A stretch of DNA of 64,000 bases from Microbacterium sp. B35-30. Its GTDB lineage: Bacteria > Actinomycetota > Actinomycetes > Actinomycetales > Microbacteriaceae. Of this stretch, positions 41,871 to 49,835 are shown one piece after another. The stretch covers positions 186,001 through 250,000 of the forward strand of contig NZ_MWLQ01000018.1 of NCBI RefSeq assembly GCF_010634855.1, in the 5' to 3' direction. The translations under genes were made by a program, and so were the position numbers. The notes below the pieces were generated by a model. The model was not told where the DNA came from and made no database searches. It worked only from the letters and a program-made list of their open reading frames with translations. Each line of letters begins with the position of its first letter. The stretch's first letter is position 1.

Positions 41871-42872
41871 TCAGCGCCCGGAGCCGAGCACCTCGTAGCA
41901 GCGCGCGAGGCGGTCGAGCCACCACTGGCGGCGGTCGGCGGATGCCGCATGCGCGTCGAGCAGCGCGGCGTCCGGCGTGACCCGGCCCACCGTCAGTGAG
42001 CCGTGGCGCGGGATCAGCGGCGGGTCTGCGACGTCGGCGGTGAAGAGTGACGCGGTCCCCAGGCCGCAGTCGTAGTCGAGCTGGGGGAGCGCTGCGGCAA
42101 GCGCCACGCCCATCGACAGCCCCACCGAGGTGTCCAGGGCGCTGGAGACGACGGCGGGAAGCCCCGCCTCCGCCACGATCTCGAGTGCGCGCCGCACGCC
42201 CCCGAGCGGCTGCGCCTTGATCACCAGCAGGTCGGCCGCGCCCGCGCGCGCCACCGCCAGCGGGTCGGCGGCCTTGCGCACGCTCTCGTCGGCGGCGATC
42301 GGGATGTCCATGTACTTGACGCGCCGTCGCAGCTCGGCGAGCTCGTCGACGGTCGCGCACGGCTGCTCGGCGTACTCGAGGTCGAACTCGGCGAGCGCGT
42401 GGAGCGCGCGCTCCGCCTCGTCGACGTTCCAGGCGCCGTTCGCGTCGATGCGCACGCGGCCCTCCGGACCCATCGCCTCGCGCACCGCGCGGACGCGGGC
42501 GACGTCGTCCGCGAGCAGCTGACCGGCCTCGGCGACCTTGACCTTCGCCGTACGGCAGCCGTCGAAGCGTGCGAGCACCGCGGGGACGTCTGCGGCGGCG
42601 ACCGCCGGCACCGTGGCGTTGACGGCGATGAGCTCACGGCGGGCGGCGGGCCGCGGCATCCGTGAGTCTTCGATGGCCGCGGCGAGCCACGTCGATGCCT
42701 CCGCGTCGTCGTACTCGGGGAACGGCGAGAACTCCGCCCAGCCCTCGGGGCCTTCGAAGAGGAGCGCTTCGCGCACGTCGATGCCGCGGAACCTGGTCGC
42801 GAGCGGCAGCGACACCACGCGCGCCGTGTCGAGGAGCTCGTGCAGGGTAGGCCGGTTCGCGTCGTTGCTCAC
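41871..42872 (-). CDS. menC: o-Succinylbenzoate synthase
   Basis: 333 residues of the enolase superfamily. It dehydrates SHCHC to o-succinylbenzoate in menaquinone synthesis. The catalytic lysine pair and metal ligands are visible: AKVKVAE, RIDANGAW (Asp), DLEYAEQPC (Glu), AADESV (Asp) and LVIKAQPLGG (second Lys). The GTG at 42872 is chosen because a CATGAT box (42879-42884) lies 6 nt upstream; a much longer in-frame start would have no family similarity. Most other men genes are 11-22 kb downstream. Confidence 0.93.
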   Translation of the reverse strand: MSNDANRPTLHELLDTARVVSLPLATRFRGIDVREALLFEGPEGWAEFSPFPEYDDAEASTWLAAAIEDSRMPRPAARRELIAVNATVPAVAAADVPAVLARFDGCRTAKVKVAEAGQLLADDVARVRAVREAMGPEGRVRIDANGAWNVDEAERALHALAEFDLEYAEQPCATVDELAELRRRVKYMDIPIAADESVRKAADPLAVARAGAADLLVIKAQPLGGVRRALEIVAEAGLPAVVSSALDTSVGLSMGVALAAALPQLDYDCGLGTASLFTADVADPPLIPRHGSLTVGRVTPDAALLDAHAASADRRQWWLDRLARCYEVLGSGR

Positions 42873-42957
42873 GTCCCCATCATGCCGCCCCGGCATCGAC
42901 TCCTGCGAAAGCGGGTCGGTGCTCACGCCCGCACCAGCCGCCTGGCCTACGACTCCT

Positions 42958-43037
42958 GCGAAAAGTCGGGTCGGCGACGGCGACGCGCCGGTGACGGATG
43001 CTGCGGCGCGGCGTGTCACGCGCCGGGCCATGCTTTT
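42958..43037. repeat. About 80-bp dispersed palindromic element, copy B
   Basis: GCGAAAAG...GGCGACGCGCCGGTGACGG...GGCGTGTCACG...CTTTT, closely related to 2940-3023. A truncated repeat of its left end (CGACTCCTGCGAAA, 42897-42910 and 42950-42963) lies just before. Confidence 0.6.
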
Positions 43038-43066
43038 GGCTGACGATACGCAATAACAATGTGCGC

Positions 43067-43096
43067 TTGACGATAGTGTGTGACACACAGTACAGT
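43067..43096 (+). promoter_or_regulatory. Promoter and operator of the PadR gene
   Basis: TTGACG (43067-43072), 18-bp spacer, TACAGT (43091-43096), 7 nt before the ATG. The spacer holds the palindrome TGTGTG-A-CACACA (43077-43089), a good autoregulatory site. Confidence 0.7.
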
Positions 43097-43103
43097 GTGA
43101 CGC

Positions 43104-43439
43104 ATGAGCGAATCCGACATCCTCGAGACGCACCTGCAGGAGCTGCGTCGCGGCACCATCGTGCTGGCCTGTCTGCGGCTGCTCGAATCGCCGGGGTACG
43201 GGTACGGCCTGCTCGAACAGCTGGGGGCGCACGGCTTTCCCACCGACGCGAACACGCTTTATCCGCTCCTCCGGCGTCTCGAGAAGCAGGGCCACCTCAC
43301 GAGCGAGTGGAACACCGATGAGGCGAGGCCTCGCAAGTTCTACCGCACCAGCGCCGCGGGCAAGCGCCTCGCGACCGCACTCACCGACGATTTCCGCGCG
43401 ATCGCCGCCGCGATCGACGCCCTTCCCCAGGAGGACTGA
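43104..43439 (+). CDS. PadR-family regulator
   Basis: 111 residues: winged helix with RRGTIVLACLRLLESPGYGYGLLEQLGAHGFPTDANTLYPLLRRLEKQGHLTSEW and PRKFYRTSAAGKRL, the PadR consensus of the short (PadR-s2) class. Its stop is one base from the start of the next gene, whose membrane product it probably controls together with itself. Confidence 0.92.
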   Translation: MSESDILETHLQELRRGTIVLACLRLLESPGYGYGLLEQLGAHGFPTDANTLYPLLRRLEKQGHLTSEWNTDEARPRKFYRTSAAGKRLATALTDDFRAIAAAIDALPQED

Positions 43440-43440
43440 C

Positions 43441-44403
43441 ATGACCAGCACCATCACCCTCACCGACCGCTACGTCGACGCGGCGATGCGCACCGTTCCC
43501 GAGGACCAGCGCGACGACCTCGCCGCAGAGCTGCGCGCCTCGATCGACGACCAGGTCGATGCGCGCGTGGCCGAGGGCGAGCAGCGCGAGCAGGCCGAGC
43601 GCGCCGTCCTCGTCGAACTCGGCGATCCTGACATCCTCGCCGCGAAGTACACCGACCGGCAGCTGTACCTGATCGGGCCGCGGTACTACCTCGACTGGTG
43701 GCGGCTGACGAAGCTGCTGCTGTGGATCGTGATCCCCTTCGCAGGGCTCGGCATCGCGATCGCCCAGACGCTGTCGGGGGCCGACATCGGCGAGGTGATC
43801 GGCACGACCGTCGTCACCATGCTCAACGTCGCGATGCACGTCTTCTTCTGGACGATCCTGATCGTCGTGATCCTCGAGCGCAGCGGCGCCCGCATGCGCA
43901 AGCCCTACGGCGGATTCTGGAAGCCCGAGATGCTGCCCGAGCCGCGACAGAGCGGTGCGGGATTCGGCGACATGGTGGCCAGCCTGGTCTTCCTCGTCGT
44001 CGCGGCGGGGGCACTCCTGTGGGACCGGTTCATCGGTTTCGTCCCCACCGAGCCCGGGCTGTCCTTCTTCAACCCGGACCTCTGGCCGTGGGTCTACGCG
44101 GCGCTGTTCGTGCTCATGGCGCTCGAGGCCGCGCTGAGCGTCGCGGTGTACTTCCGAGGACGGTGGACGGTTCCGCTCGCGGTGGTCAACGCGGTGCTGG
44201 CGCTGGCGGTCGCGGTGCCCGCTCTGGTGCTTCTCGCACGGGGCCAGCTGCTGAATCCCGAGTGGTTCGCCACGATCATCCCGGGCGGCGAGGTCGGTGC
44301 GATCATGACCGTCGTCACCGGCTTCGTGATCGCGGGCATCGCGGCGTGGGACATCATCGACGTCGCGATCAAGGCACGGCGGGGTGGCGTCGCCCGTCGG
44401 TGA
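43441..44403 (+). CDS. Membrane protein with N-terminal HAAS-type domain, partner of PadR
   Basis: 320 residues. The first 75 residues (TDRYVDAAMRTVPEDQRDDLAAELRASIDDQVDARV) form a helical HAAS-like domain, common in proteins encoded next to PadR regulators; the rest has about seven helices with the RPYGGFWKPEMLP-like segment after helix 3. Function is unknown; such pairs are thought to respond to membrane or envelope stress. GGAGG precedes the ATG. A strong hairpin follows the stop. Confidence 0.8.
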   Translation: MTSTITLTDRYVDAAMRTVPEDQRDDLAAELRASIDDQVDARVAEGEQREQAERAVLVELGDPDILAAKYTDRQLYLIGPRYYLDWWRLTKLLLWIVIPFAGLGIAIAQTLSGADIGEVIGTTVVTMLNVAMHVFFWTILIVVILERSGARMRKPYGGFWKPEMLPEPRQSGAGFGDMVASLVFLVVAAGALLWDRFIGFVPTEPGLSFFNPDLWPWVYAALFVLMALEAALSVAVYFRGRWTVPLAVVNAVLALAVAVPALVLLARGQLLNPEWFATIIPGGEVGAIMTVVTGFVIAGIAAWDIIDVAIKARRGGVARR

Positions 44404-44412
44404 CCGACAGAG

Positions 44413-44453
44413 GAAGGAGGGGAGGAGTGCGCCTCGCACCCCTCCCCTCCTTC
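44413..44453 (+). terminator. Terminator of the PadR operon
   Basis: 19-bp arms (GAAGGAGGGGAGGAGTGCG and complement, one mismatch) with a 3-nt loop; the last base touches the -10 of the next gene. Confidence 0.75.
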
Positions 44454-44459
44454 TAGGCT
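44454..44459 (+). promoter_or_regulatory. -10 box of the LLM-class gene at 44467
   Basis: TAGGCT, 7 nt before the ATG at 44467; this spacing favours that ATG over the one at 44461. Confidence 0.55.
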
Positions 44460-44466
44460 GATGCCC

Positions 44467-45264
44467 ATGCCTCTTCTCGACACACCCGTACGGCTCGGCG
44501 TGCAGCTGCAGCCCCAGCACGCTCCGTACTCCGCGTTCCGCGACGCCGTCCTGCGTCTCGAGGAGATGGGCGTCGACGTCCTCTTCAACTGGGACCACTT
44601 CTTCCCGCTGTCGGGCGACCCCGACGGCCTGCACTTCGAGTCGTGGACCATGCTCGCCGCCTGGGCGGAGCAGACCGAGCGGGTCGAGTTCGGGGCGCTG
44701 GTGAACTGCAACAGCTACCGCAACCCCGATCTGCAGGCCGACATGGCCCGCACCGTCGACCACATCTCGGCGAAGGACGGCGTGGGCCGCTTCATCTTCG
44801 CGACAGGCTCCGGCTGGTTCGCCCGCGACTACGAGGAGTACGGGTACGAGTTCGGCACCGCCGGTTCCCGGCTCGACGACCTCGCCGCCGGGCTCGAGCG
44901 GATCGAGGCCCGCTGGCAGAAGCTCAACCCGGCGCCCACCCGCGAGATCCCCGTCATGATCGGCGGCAAGGGCGAGCAGAAGACGCTGCGCCTCGTCGCC
45001 CGGCACGCCGACATCTGGCACAGCTTCGTGCGCCCCGACGAGCTGCCCCGCAAGCTCGACGTCATCGAGCGCTGGGCCGAGCGCGAGCAGCGCGACACCT
45101 CGGGCCTCGTCATCTCCAACGAGCTGCACCAGCGCGGCGAGGGGTTCGCCGACGAGCTGTACGACGCCGGTGTGCGCCTCTTCACGCTCGGCTTCCAGGG
45201 CCCCGACTGGGACTACGACCTCATCCGGTCGTGGCTGCGCTGGCGCGACTCGAAGAACGCCTGA
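44467..45264 (+). CDS. LLM-class F420-dependent oxidoreductase
   Basis: 265 residues, TIM barrel of the luciferase-like family, F420-type. Marks: VRLGVQLQPQHAPY at the first strand, VLFNWDHFFPLSGD, VEFGALVNCNSYRNP, FATGSGWFARDYEEYGYEF and IPVMIGGKGEQKTLRLVARHADIWH. The substrate is unknown. It is monocistronic, between a terminator hairpin upstream and a GCGAAAGGGTA hairpin 13 bp after its stop. Confidence 0.88.
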   Translation: MPLLDTPVRLGVQLQPQHAPYSAFRDAVLRLEEMGVDVLFNWDHFFPLSGDPDGLHFESWTMLAAWAEQTERVEFGALVNCNSYRNPDLQADMARTVDHISAKDGVGRFIFATGSGWFARDYEEYGYEFGTAGSRLDDLAAGLERIEARWQKLNPAPTREIPVMIGGKGEQKTLRLVARHADIWHSFVRPDELPRKLDVIERWAEREQRDTSGLVISNELHQRGEGFADELYDAGVRLFTLGFQGPDWDYDLIRSWLRWRDSKNA

Positions 45265-45277
45265 CCTGCCCGGATCC

Positions 45278-45338
45278 GCGAAAGGGTAGATTCCCGCACG
45301 CCTCCGGCTGGGGCCTGTGCGGCAATCCACCCTTTCGC
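45278..45338. repeat. GCGAAAGGGTA hairpin, copy 3 (probable terminator)
   Basis: 21-bp arms (45278-45298 and 45318-45338) with two mismatches and a 19-nt loop. Confidence 0.8.
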
Positions 45339-45350
45339 GCTTCGGCGGAC

Positions 45351-45378
45351 TCCGTCTCCGTCTCCGTCTCCGTCTCCG
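45351..45378. repeat. TCCGTC hexanucleotide repeat upstream of metH
   Basis: Four full TCCGTC units plus TCCG. Beyond it lie CATGTCCCGA (45384-45393) and two TCGGGACATG copies (45428 and 45449). No gene is seen in the 288 bp between 45264 and metH. Confidence 0.8.
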
Positions 45379-45539
45379 CGGAGCATGTCCCGATTTCTGC
45401 TGATCCTGCCGCTCCTTGTGACCGGTTTCGGGACATGAGGGCCATCGATCGGGACATGCCGACGGGGGCAGGGGCCGCGCATGGGCCCGGCAGGTCGTCG
45501 ATAGCCGTCACGGACGGCGGCGGGGACGGATGCCGCGAC

Positions 45540-45545
45540 TAAACT
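45540..45545 (+). promoter_or_regulatory. -10 box of metH
   Basis: TAAACT, 7 nt before the GTG. A leaderless start leaves no room for a riboswitch. Confidence 0.55.
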
Positions 45546-45552
45546 CGCGCGG

Positions 45553-48500
45553 GTGACCGCTGCCTCGACCGCTCCCCGCTTCGCCCTCGACATCGACGGC
45601 GTGCCGCGTCCGGAGCGCTCGCAGCAGCTGCTCGAGGGCGTACGCGAGCGGGTCGTGATCGCCGACGGGGCGATGGGCACGATGCTGCAGCGCTACGACC
45701 TCTCGATCGAGGGCGATTTCCAGGGCCTCGAGGGCTGCAACGAGATCCTCAACGTCTCGCGCCCGGATGTCGTCGCGGCGATCCACGACGCGTACCTCGA
45801 GGTCGGCGTCGACGCGGTCGAGACCAACACGTTCGGTGCGAACTGGTCGAACCTCGGCGACTACGGCATCGACGACCGCATCGCCGAGCTGGCCGCCGCA
45901 GGGGCGCGCATCGCGCGTGAGCGGGTCGAGGCGGCCGAGTCCGTCGACGGGCGCGTGCGCTGGGTGCTCGGCTCCATGGGCCCCGGCACGAAGCTCCCGA
46001 GCCTCGGCCACACGACGTACGACAACCTGAAGCAGACGTTCGCGCTGCAGGCCGAGGGACTCATCGACGGCGGCGCCGACGCGTTCCTCGTCGAGACCTC
46101 GCAGGATCTGCTGCAGACGAAGGCCGCCATCAACGGCTGCCGACAGGCGATCGTGAGCCGCGGCATCCGTCTGCCGATCTTCGTCGAGGTGACCGTCGAG
46201 ACGACCGGCACCATGCTCATGGGGTCCGAGATCGGCGCGGCGCTGACCGCGATCGAGCCGCTCGGCGTCGACGCCATCGGCCTCAACTGCGCCACGGGCC
46301 CGACCGAGATGAGCGAGCACCTGCGGCACCTGTCGAAGTACGCCACCGTGCCCGTCGCGTGCATGCCGAACGCCGGGCTTCCCGTGCTCGGGGCGAACGG
46401 CGCGCACTACCCGCTGTCGCCCGCCGAGCTCGCGACGGCGCACGAGCAGTTCGTGCGCGAGTTCGGCCTGGGCCTCGTCGGCGGATGCTGCGGCACGACG
46501 CCCGAGCACCTCGCCGCGGTCGTCGAGCGGCTCAGCCCCTTCCGCGACGCCTCCCGGTCGTTGACCGAGCGAGGCACGCGGTCGTTGAGCGAGCTTGCGA
46601 GTCGAAACGCAGAGGCGAAACGCGCCGAAGCTCTCGCGGACGCCCGGGGCGTTTCGTCTCGCTCGTTCCTCGCTCGCTCAACGACCGACGACCCCGGCGT
46701 CGCGTCGCTGTATCAGCATGTGTCGTTCCAGCAGGATGCCTCGTACCTCGCGATCGGCGAGCGGACCAACGCGAACGGCTCGAAGGCGTTCCGCGAGGCA
46801 ATGCTCGAGGAGCGGTGGGACGACTGCGTCGAGATCGCCCGCGACCAGATCCGCGTCGGCGCCCACCTGCTGGACGTCTGCACCGACTACGTCGGGCGCG
46901 ACGGTGCCGCCGACATGCGCGAGGTCGTATCGCGCCTCGCGAGCGCCTCGACGCTGCCGCTCGTCATCGACTCGACCGAGCCGGCGGTCATCGCAGCGGG
47001 GCTCGAGCTGATCGGCGGACGCCCGGTCGTCAACTCCGTGAACTACGAGGACGGCGACGGCCCGACCTCGCGCTTCGGCCGCATCATGCCGCTCGTGAAG
47101 GAGCACGGCACCGCCGTCGTGGCGCTGACGATCGATGAGCACGGCCAGGCCCGCACCACCGAGGGCAAGGTGCAGATCGCCACGCGGCTCATCGATGAGC
47201 TCGTCGGCGAGTGGGGGCTGCGCGTCAGCGACATCATCGTCGACTGTCTGACGTTCCCGATCGCGACCGGCCAGGAGGAGACCCGCCGTGACGCCATCGA
47301 GACGATCGAGGCGATCCGGCAGATCACCGCGAAGTACCCGGGCATCAACACGACCCTGGGCGTCTCGAACGTGTCGTTCGGCCTGAACCCCGCCGCGCGG
47401 AGCGTGCTGAACTCGGCGTTCCTGCACGAGGCGGCCGAGGCCGGGCTCACTTCGGGCATCATCGACGCGGCGAAGATCGTTCCGCTCGCCTCGATCTCCG
47501 ACGAGCAGCGCAAAGTGGCCCTCGACCTCGTGTGGGATCGCCGGGAGTACGACGCCGACGGCAACGTCACGTACGACCCGCTGGCACGGATGCTCGACCT
47601 CTTCGCCGGCGTCGACACCGCGGCGCTGCGCAACCAGCGCGCCGCCGAGCTGGCCGCGCTGCCGGTGGGCGAGCGGCTCGAGCGCCGCATCATCGACGGC
47701 GAGGGCAAGGGCCTCGAAGCCGATCTCGACCTCGCACGCGAGGGCGGCCTCGCCCCGCTGCAGATCATCAACGACCATCTGCTCGAGGGCATGAAGATCG
47801 TCGGCGAGCGGTTCGGCGCGGGCGAGATGCAGCTGCCGTTCGTGCTGCAGTCCGCCGAGGTGATGAAGACCGCGGTGGCTCTCCTCGAACCGCACATGGA
47901 GAAGTCGGATGCCTCGGGCAAGGGCCGCATCGTGCTCGCGACGGTCCGCGGCGACGTGCACGACATCGGCAAGAACCTCGTCGACATCATCCTCACCAAC
48001 AACGGGTACGACGTCGTCAACCTCGGCATCAAGCAGCCGATCGGCGACATCATCGCCGCAGCCGAGGAGCACAACGCCGACGTCATCGGCATGTCGGGTC
48101 TGCTCGTGAAGTCGACGGTCGTCATGAAGGAGAACCTCGAGGAGCTCCGCTCCCGTGGCCTCGGCACCAAGTGGCCGGTGATCCTCGGCGGTGCGGCGCT
48201 CACGCGCGCGTACGTCGAGGACGACCTGGCGAGCCTCTTCGACGGCGAGGTGCGCTACGCCCGCGACGCCTTCGAGGGCTTGGCCCTCATGGAGCCGCTC
48301 GTGAAGATCGCGCGCGGCGCCGACCCGGCGTCGGTCGGGCTCCCCGCGCTGAAGAAGCGGCGCCATGCGGCCGGGTCGAAGCTCACACTCACCGAACCCG
48401 AGGCGATGCCTGGGCGATCGGACGTGGCATCCGACAACCCCGTGCCCGCGCCGCCGTTCTGGGGCACGCGCATCGTCCGCGGCATCGCGCTGCACGATTA

Positions 48501-49332
48501 CGCCGCGTTCCTCGATGAGCGCGCGACCTTCATGGGCCAGTGGGGTCTGAAGCCCGGCCGCGGCGAGGACGGCGCGTCGTACGAGCAGCTCGTCGACACC
48601 GAGGGGCGTCCGCGGCTGCGCTACTGGCTCGACCGCATCCTCGGCGAGGGCATGCTCGACGCGTCGGTCGCGTACGGCTACTTCCCGGTCGTGTCGGAGG
48701 GCAACGACGTCATCGTGCTGCACCACGGCGACGACCCCGCCGGCGTGCTCGGCACCGCCGGCCTGCTCGCACCGGACGGCGGCAGCATCGATGGGCCCTC
48801 CGCAGGCTCCGGGCGTGGCGGGGAGCTCGGCACCGAGCGCCTGCGGTTCCACTTCCCGCGCCAGCGCCGCGACCGCCACCTGTGCCTCGCCGACTTCGTC
48901 CGGGCGCGCGAATCGGGCACCGTCGACGTGCTCCCGGTGCAGCTCGTCACGGCCGGCGCGCACATCGACTCCGTCACCGCGAAGCTGTTCGCCGAAGACA
49001 AGTACCGCGACTACTACGAGCTCAATGGGCTCGTGATGCAGCTGACCGAGGCGCTCGCCGAGTTCTGGCACGCCCGCATCCGCTCCGAGCTGGGCTTCTC
49101 GGGGGAGGACCCCGCCGAGACCGCGGGGCTGTTCAAGCTGGAGTACCGCGGCGCCCGCTTCTCACTCGGCTACCCGGCATGCCCCGACATGGAGGATCGC
49201 CGCAAGGTCGTCGAGCTCCTCCGGCCCGAGCGCATGGGCGTCGAGCTCAGCGAAGAGCTGCAGCTGCACCCTGAGCAGTCGACCGATGCCTTCGTCTTCC
49301 ACCACCCCGAGGCGAAGTACTTCTCGGTCTGA
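45553..49332 (+). CDS. metH: Cobalamin-dependent methionine synthase with an inserted repeat segment
   Basis: 1259 residues. It methylates homocysteine with methyl-tetrahydrofolate through B12. Domains in order: homocysteine-binding barrel (about 30-335; GLNCATGP and zinc cysteines in VGGCCGTTP), a linker with a repeat-derived insert (about 334-380), pterin-binding barrel (about 395-650; AIGERTNANGSKAF, VNSVNYEDGD), cobalamin module (about 660-900; axial histidine 803 in DVHDIGKN) and the SAM-dependent reactivation domain (about 985-1259). The insert lies exactly between the first two domains and keeps the frame. A B12 need fits the ECF transporter genes just downstream. Confidence 0.96.
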   Translation: MTAASTAPRFALDIDGVPRPERSQQLLEGVRERVVIADGAMGTMLQRYDLSIEGDFQGLEGCNEILNVSRPDVVAAIHDAYLEVGVDAVETNTFGANWSNLGDYGIDDRIAELAAAGARIARERVEAAESVDGRVRWVLGSMGPGTKLPSLGHTTYDNLKQTFALQAEGLIDGGADAFLVETSQDLLQTKAAINGCRQAIVSRGIRLPIFVEVTVETTGTMLMGSEIGAALTAIEPLGVDAIGLNCATGPTEMSEHLRHLSKYATVPVACMPNAGLPVLGANGAHYPLSPAELATAHEQFVREFGLGLVGGCCGTTPEHLAAVVERLSPFRDASRSLTERGTRSLSELASRNAEAKRAEALADARGVSSRSFLARSTTDDPGVASLYQHVSFQQDASYLAIGERTNANGSKAFREAMLEERWDDCVEIARDQIRVGAHLLDVCTDYVGRDGAADMREVVSRLASASTLPLVIDSTEPAVIAAGLELIGGRPVVNSVNYEDGDGPTSRFGRIMPLVKEHGTAVVALTIDEHGQARTTEGKVQIATRLIDELVGEWGLRVSDIIVDCLTFPIATGQEETRRDAIETIEAIRQITAKYPGINTTLGVSNVSFGLNPAARSVLNSAFLHEAAEAGLTSGIIDAAKIVPLASISDEQRKVALDLVWDRREYDADGNVTYDPLARMLDLFAGVDTAALRNQRAAELAALPVGERLERRIIDGEGKGLEADLDLAREGGLAPLQIINDHLLEGMKIVGERFGAGEMQLPFVLQSAEVMKTAVALLEPHMEKSDASGKGRIVLATVRGDVHDIGKNLVDIILTNNGYDVVNLGIKQPIGDIIAAAEEHNADVIGMSGLLVKSTVVMKENLEELRSRGLGTKWPVILGGAALTRAYVEDDLASLFDGEVRYARDAFEGLALMEPLVKIARGADPASVGLPALKKRRHAAGSKLTLTEPEAMPGRSDVASDNPVPAPPFWGTRIVRGIALHDYAAFLDERATFMGQWGLKPGRGEDGASYEQLVDTEGRPRLRYWLDRILGEGMLDASVAYGYFPVVSEGNDVIVLHHGDDPAGVLGTAGLLAPDGGSIDGPSAGSGRGGELGTERLRFHFPRQRRDRHLCLADFVRARESGTVDVLPVQLVTAGAHIDSVTAKLFAEDKYRDYYELNGLVMQLTEALAEFWHARIRSELGFSGEDPAETAGLFKLEYRGARFSLGYPACPDMEDRRKVVELLRPERMGVELSEELQLHPEQSTDAFVFHHPEAKYFSV
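46555..46690. repeat. GGTCGTTGAGCGAG-family palindromic element inside metH
   Basis: CGGTCGTTGAGCGAG (46579-46593) and CTCGCTCAACGACCG (46673-46687) are perfect arms; GTCGAAACGC (46601-46610) and GCGTTTCGTC (46649-46658) form an inner pair with one mismatch. A second GGTCGTTGACCGAGCGAGG half-copy starts at 46556. All of it is translated (SLSELASRNAE...ARSTTDD). Confidence 0.88.
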
Positions 49333-49333
49333 G

Positions 49334-49356
49334 GGATGCCGCGGCCTGCGGCATCC
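49334..49356. terminator. Bidirectional terminator after metH
   Basis: GGATGCCGC-GGCCT-GCGGCATCC, perfect 9-bp arms directly after the metH stop and facing the convergent membrane-protein gene. Confidence 0.75.
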
Positions 49357-49371
49357 GTCATCGCTCGGTCG

Positions 49372-49809
49372 TCAGTCCGAGGTGAGCTGGACCGTCACGT
49401 TCGCGGGTGGGAGTCCGTTCCACAGGGCCTCCGGGGAAGCCGTGAGGAACGACGTCAGCGCGAGCACTGCGGCCAGGAGCGGCACGGCCCACAGGGCCGT
49501 CGCCGCGATGCGAAGGGTGCGGTTGATCACCGCGGTGCGGGTGGCCTTCGCGGCGGACCCGAGGGCGATGACGAAGAGCAGAGCCATCACGAACCAGGTG
49601 AACGGCGACGGGTCGAGGGTCGCGTTGTAGCAGACGGGCTCGACCGAGTCATTCAGCGGCACGCAGCCGCCGCGCGAGGCCCGGGCGAACGTCCCGTACA
49701 GCACGGCCCACACCAGGCCCCGCCGCGCCAGGGACAGGATCTCGGGAACGTAGTGCCCGACCAGCGGCATGGCGGCGGGAGGACGGCTCACAGCGGTCGT
49801 CGATGTCAT
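49372..49809 (-). CDS. Membrane protein of the ECF transporter operon, function unknown
   Basis: 145 residues with about three or four helices: YVPEILSLARRGLVWAVLYGTF, then PSPFTWFVMALLFVIALGSAAK and TALWAVPLLAAVLALTSFL. Two cysteines (GGCVPLN and PVCYNA) flank the predicted outside loop between helices 1 and 2. I do not recognise the family. It starts 27 bp after the ECF gene stop with GGAAGGG before the ATG, so it is probably co-transcribed; an accessory role in substrate capture is possible. Confidence 0.65.
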   Translation of the reverse strand: MTSTTAVSRPPAAMPLVGHYVPEILSLARRGLVWAVLYGTFARASRGGCVPLNDSVEPVCYNATLDPSPFTWFVMALLFVIALGSAAKATRTAVINRTLRIAATALWAVPLLAAVLALTSFLTASPEALWNGLPPANVTVQLTSD

Positions 49810-49835
49810 GGGGCCCTTCCACTTCAACTCTTCCG

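Noticed and set aside
41871..43463. A 530-residue form of MenC
   Set aside because: The extra N-terminal 197 residues would read through the padR promoter and gene on the other strand; enolase-superfamily similarity begins near the GTG at 42872.
45265..45552. Cobalamin or SAM riboswitch before metH
   Set aside because: A -10 box ends 7 nt before the start, so no leader is expected, and no conserved riboswitch boxes were recognised in the interval.
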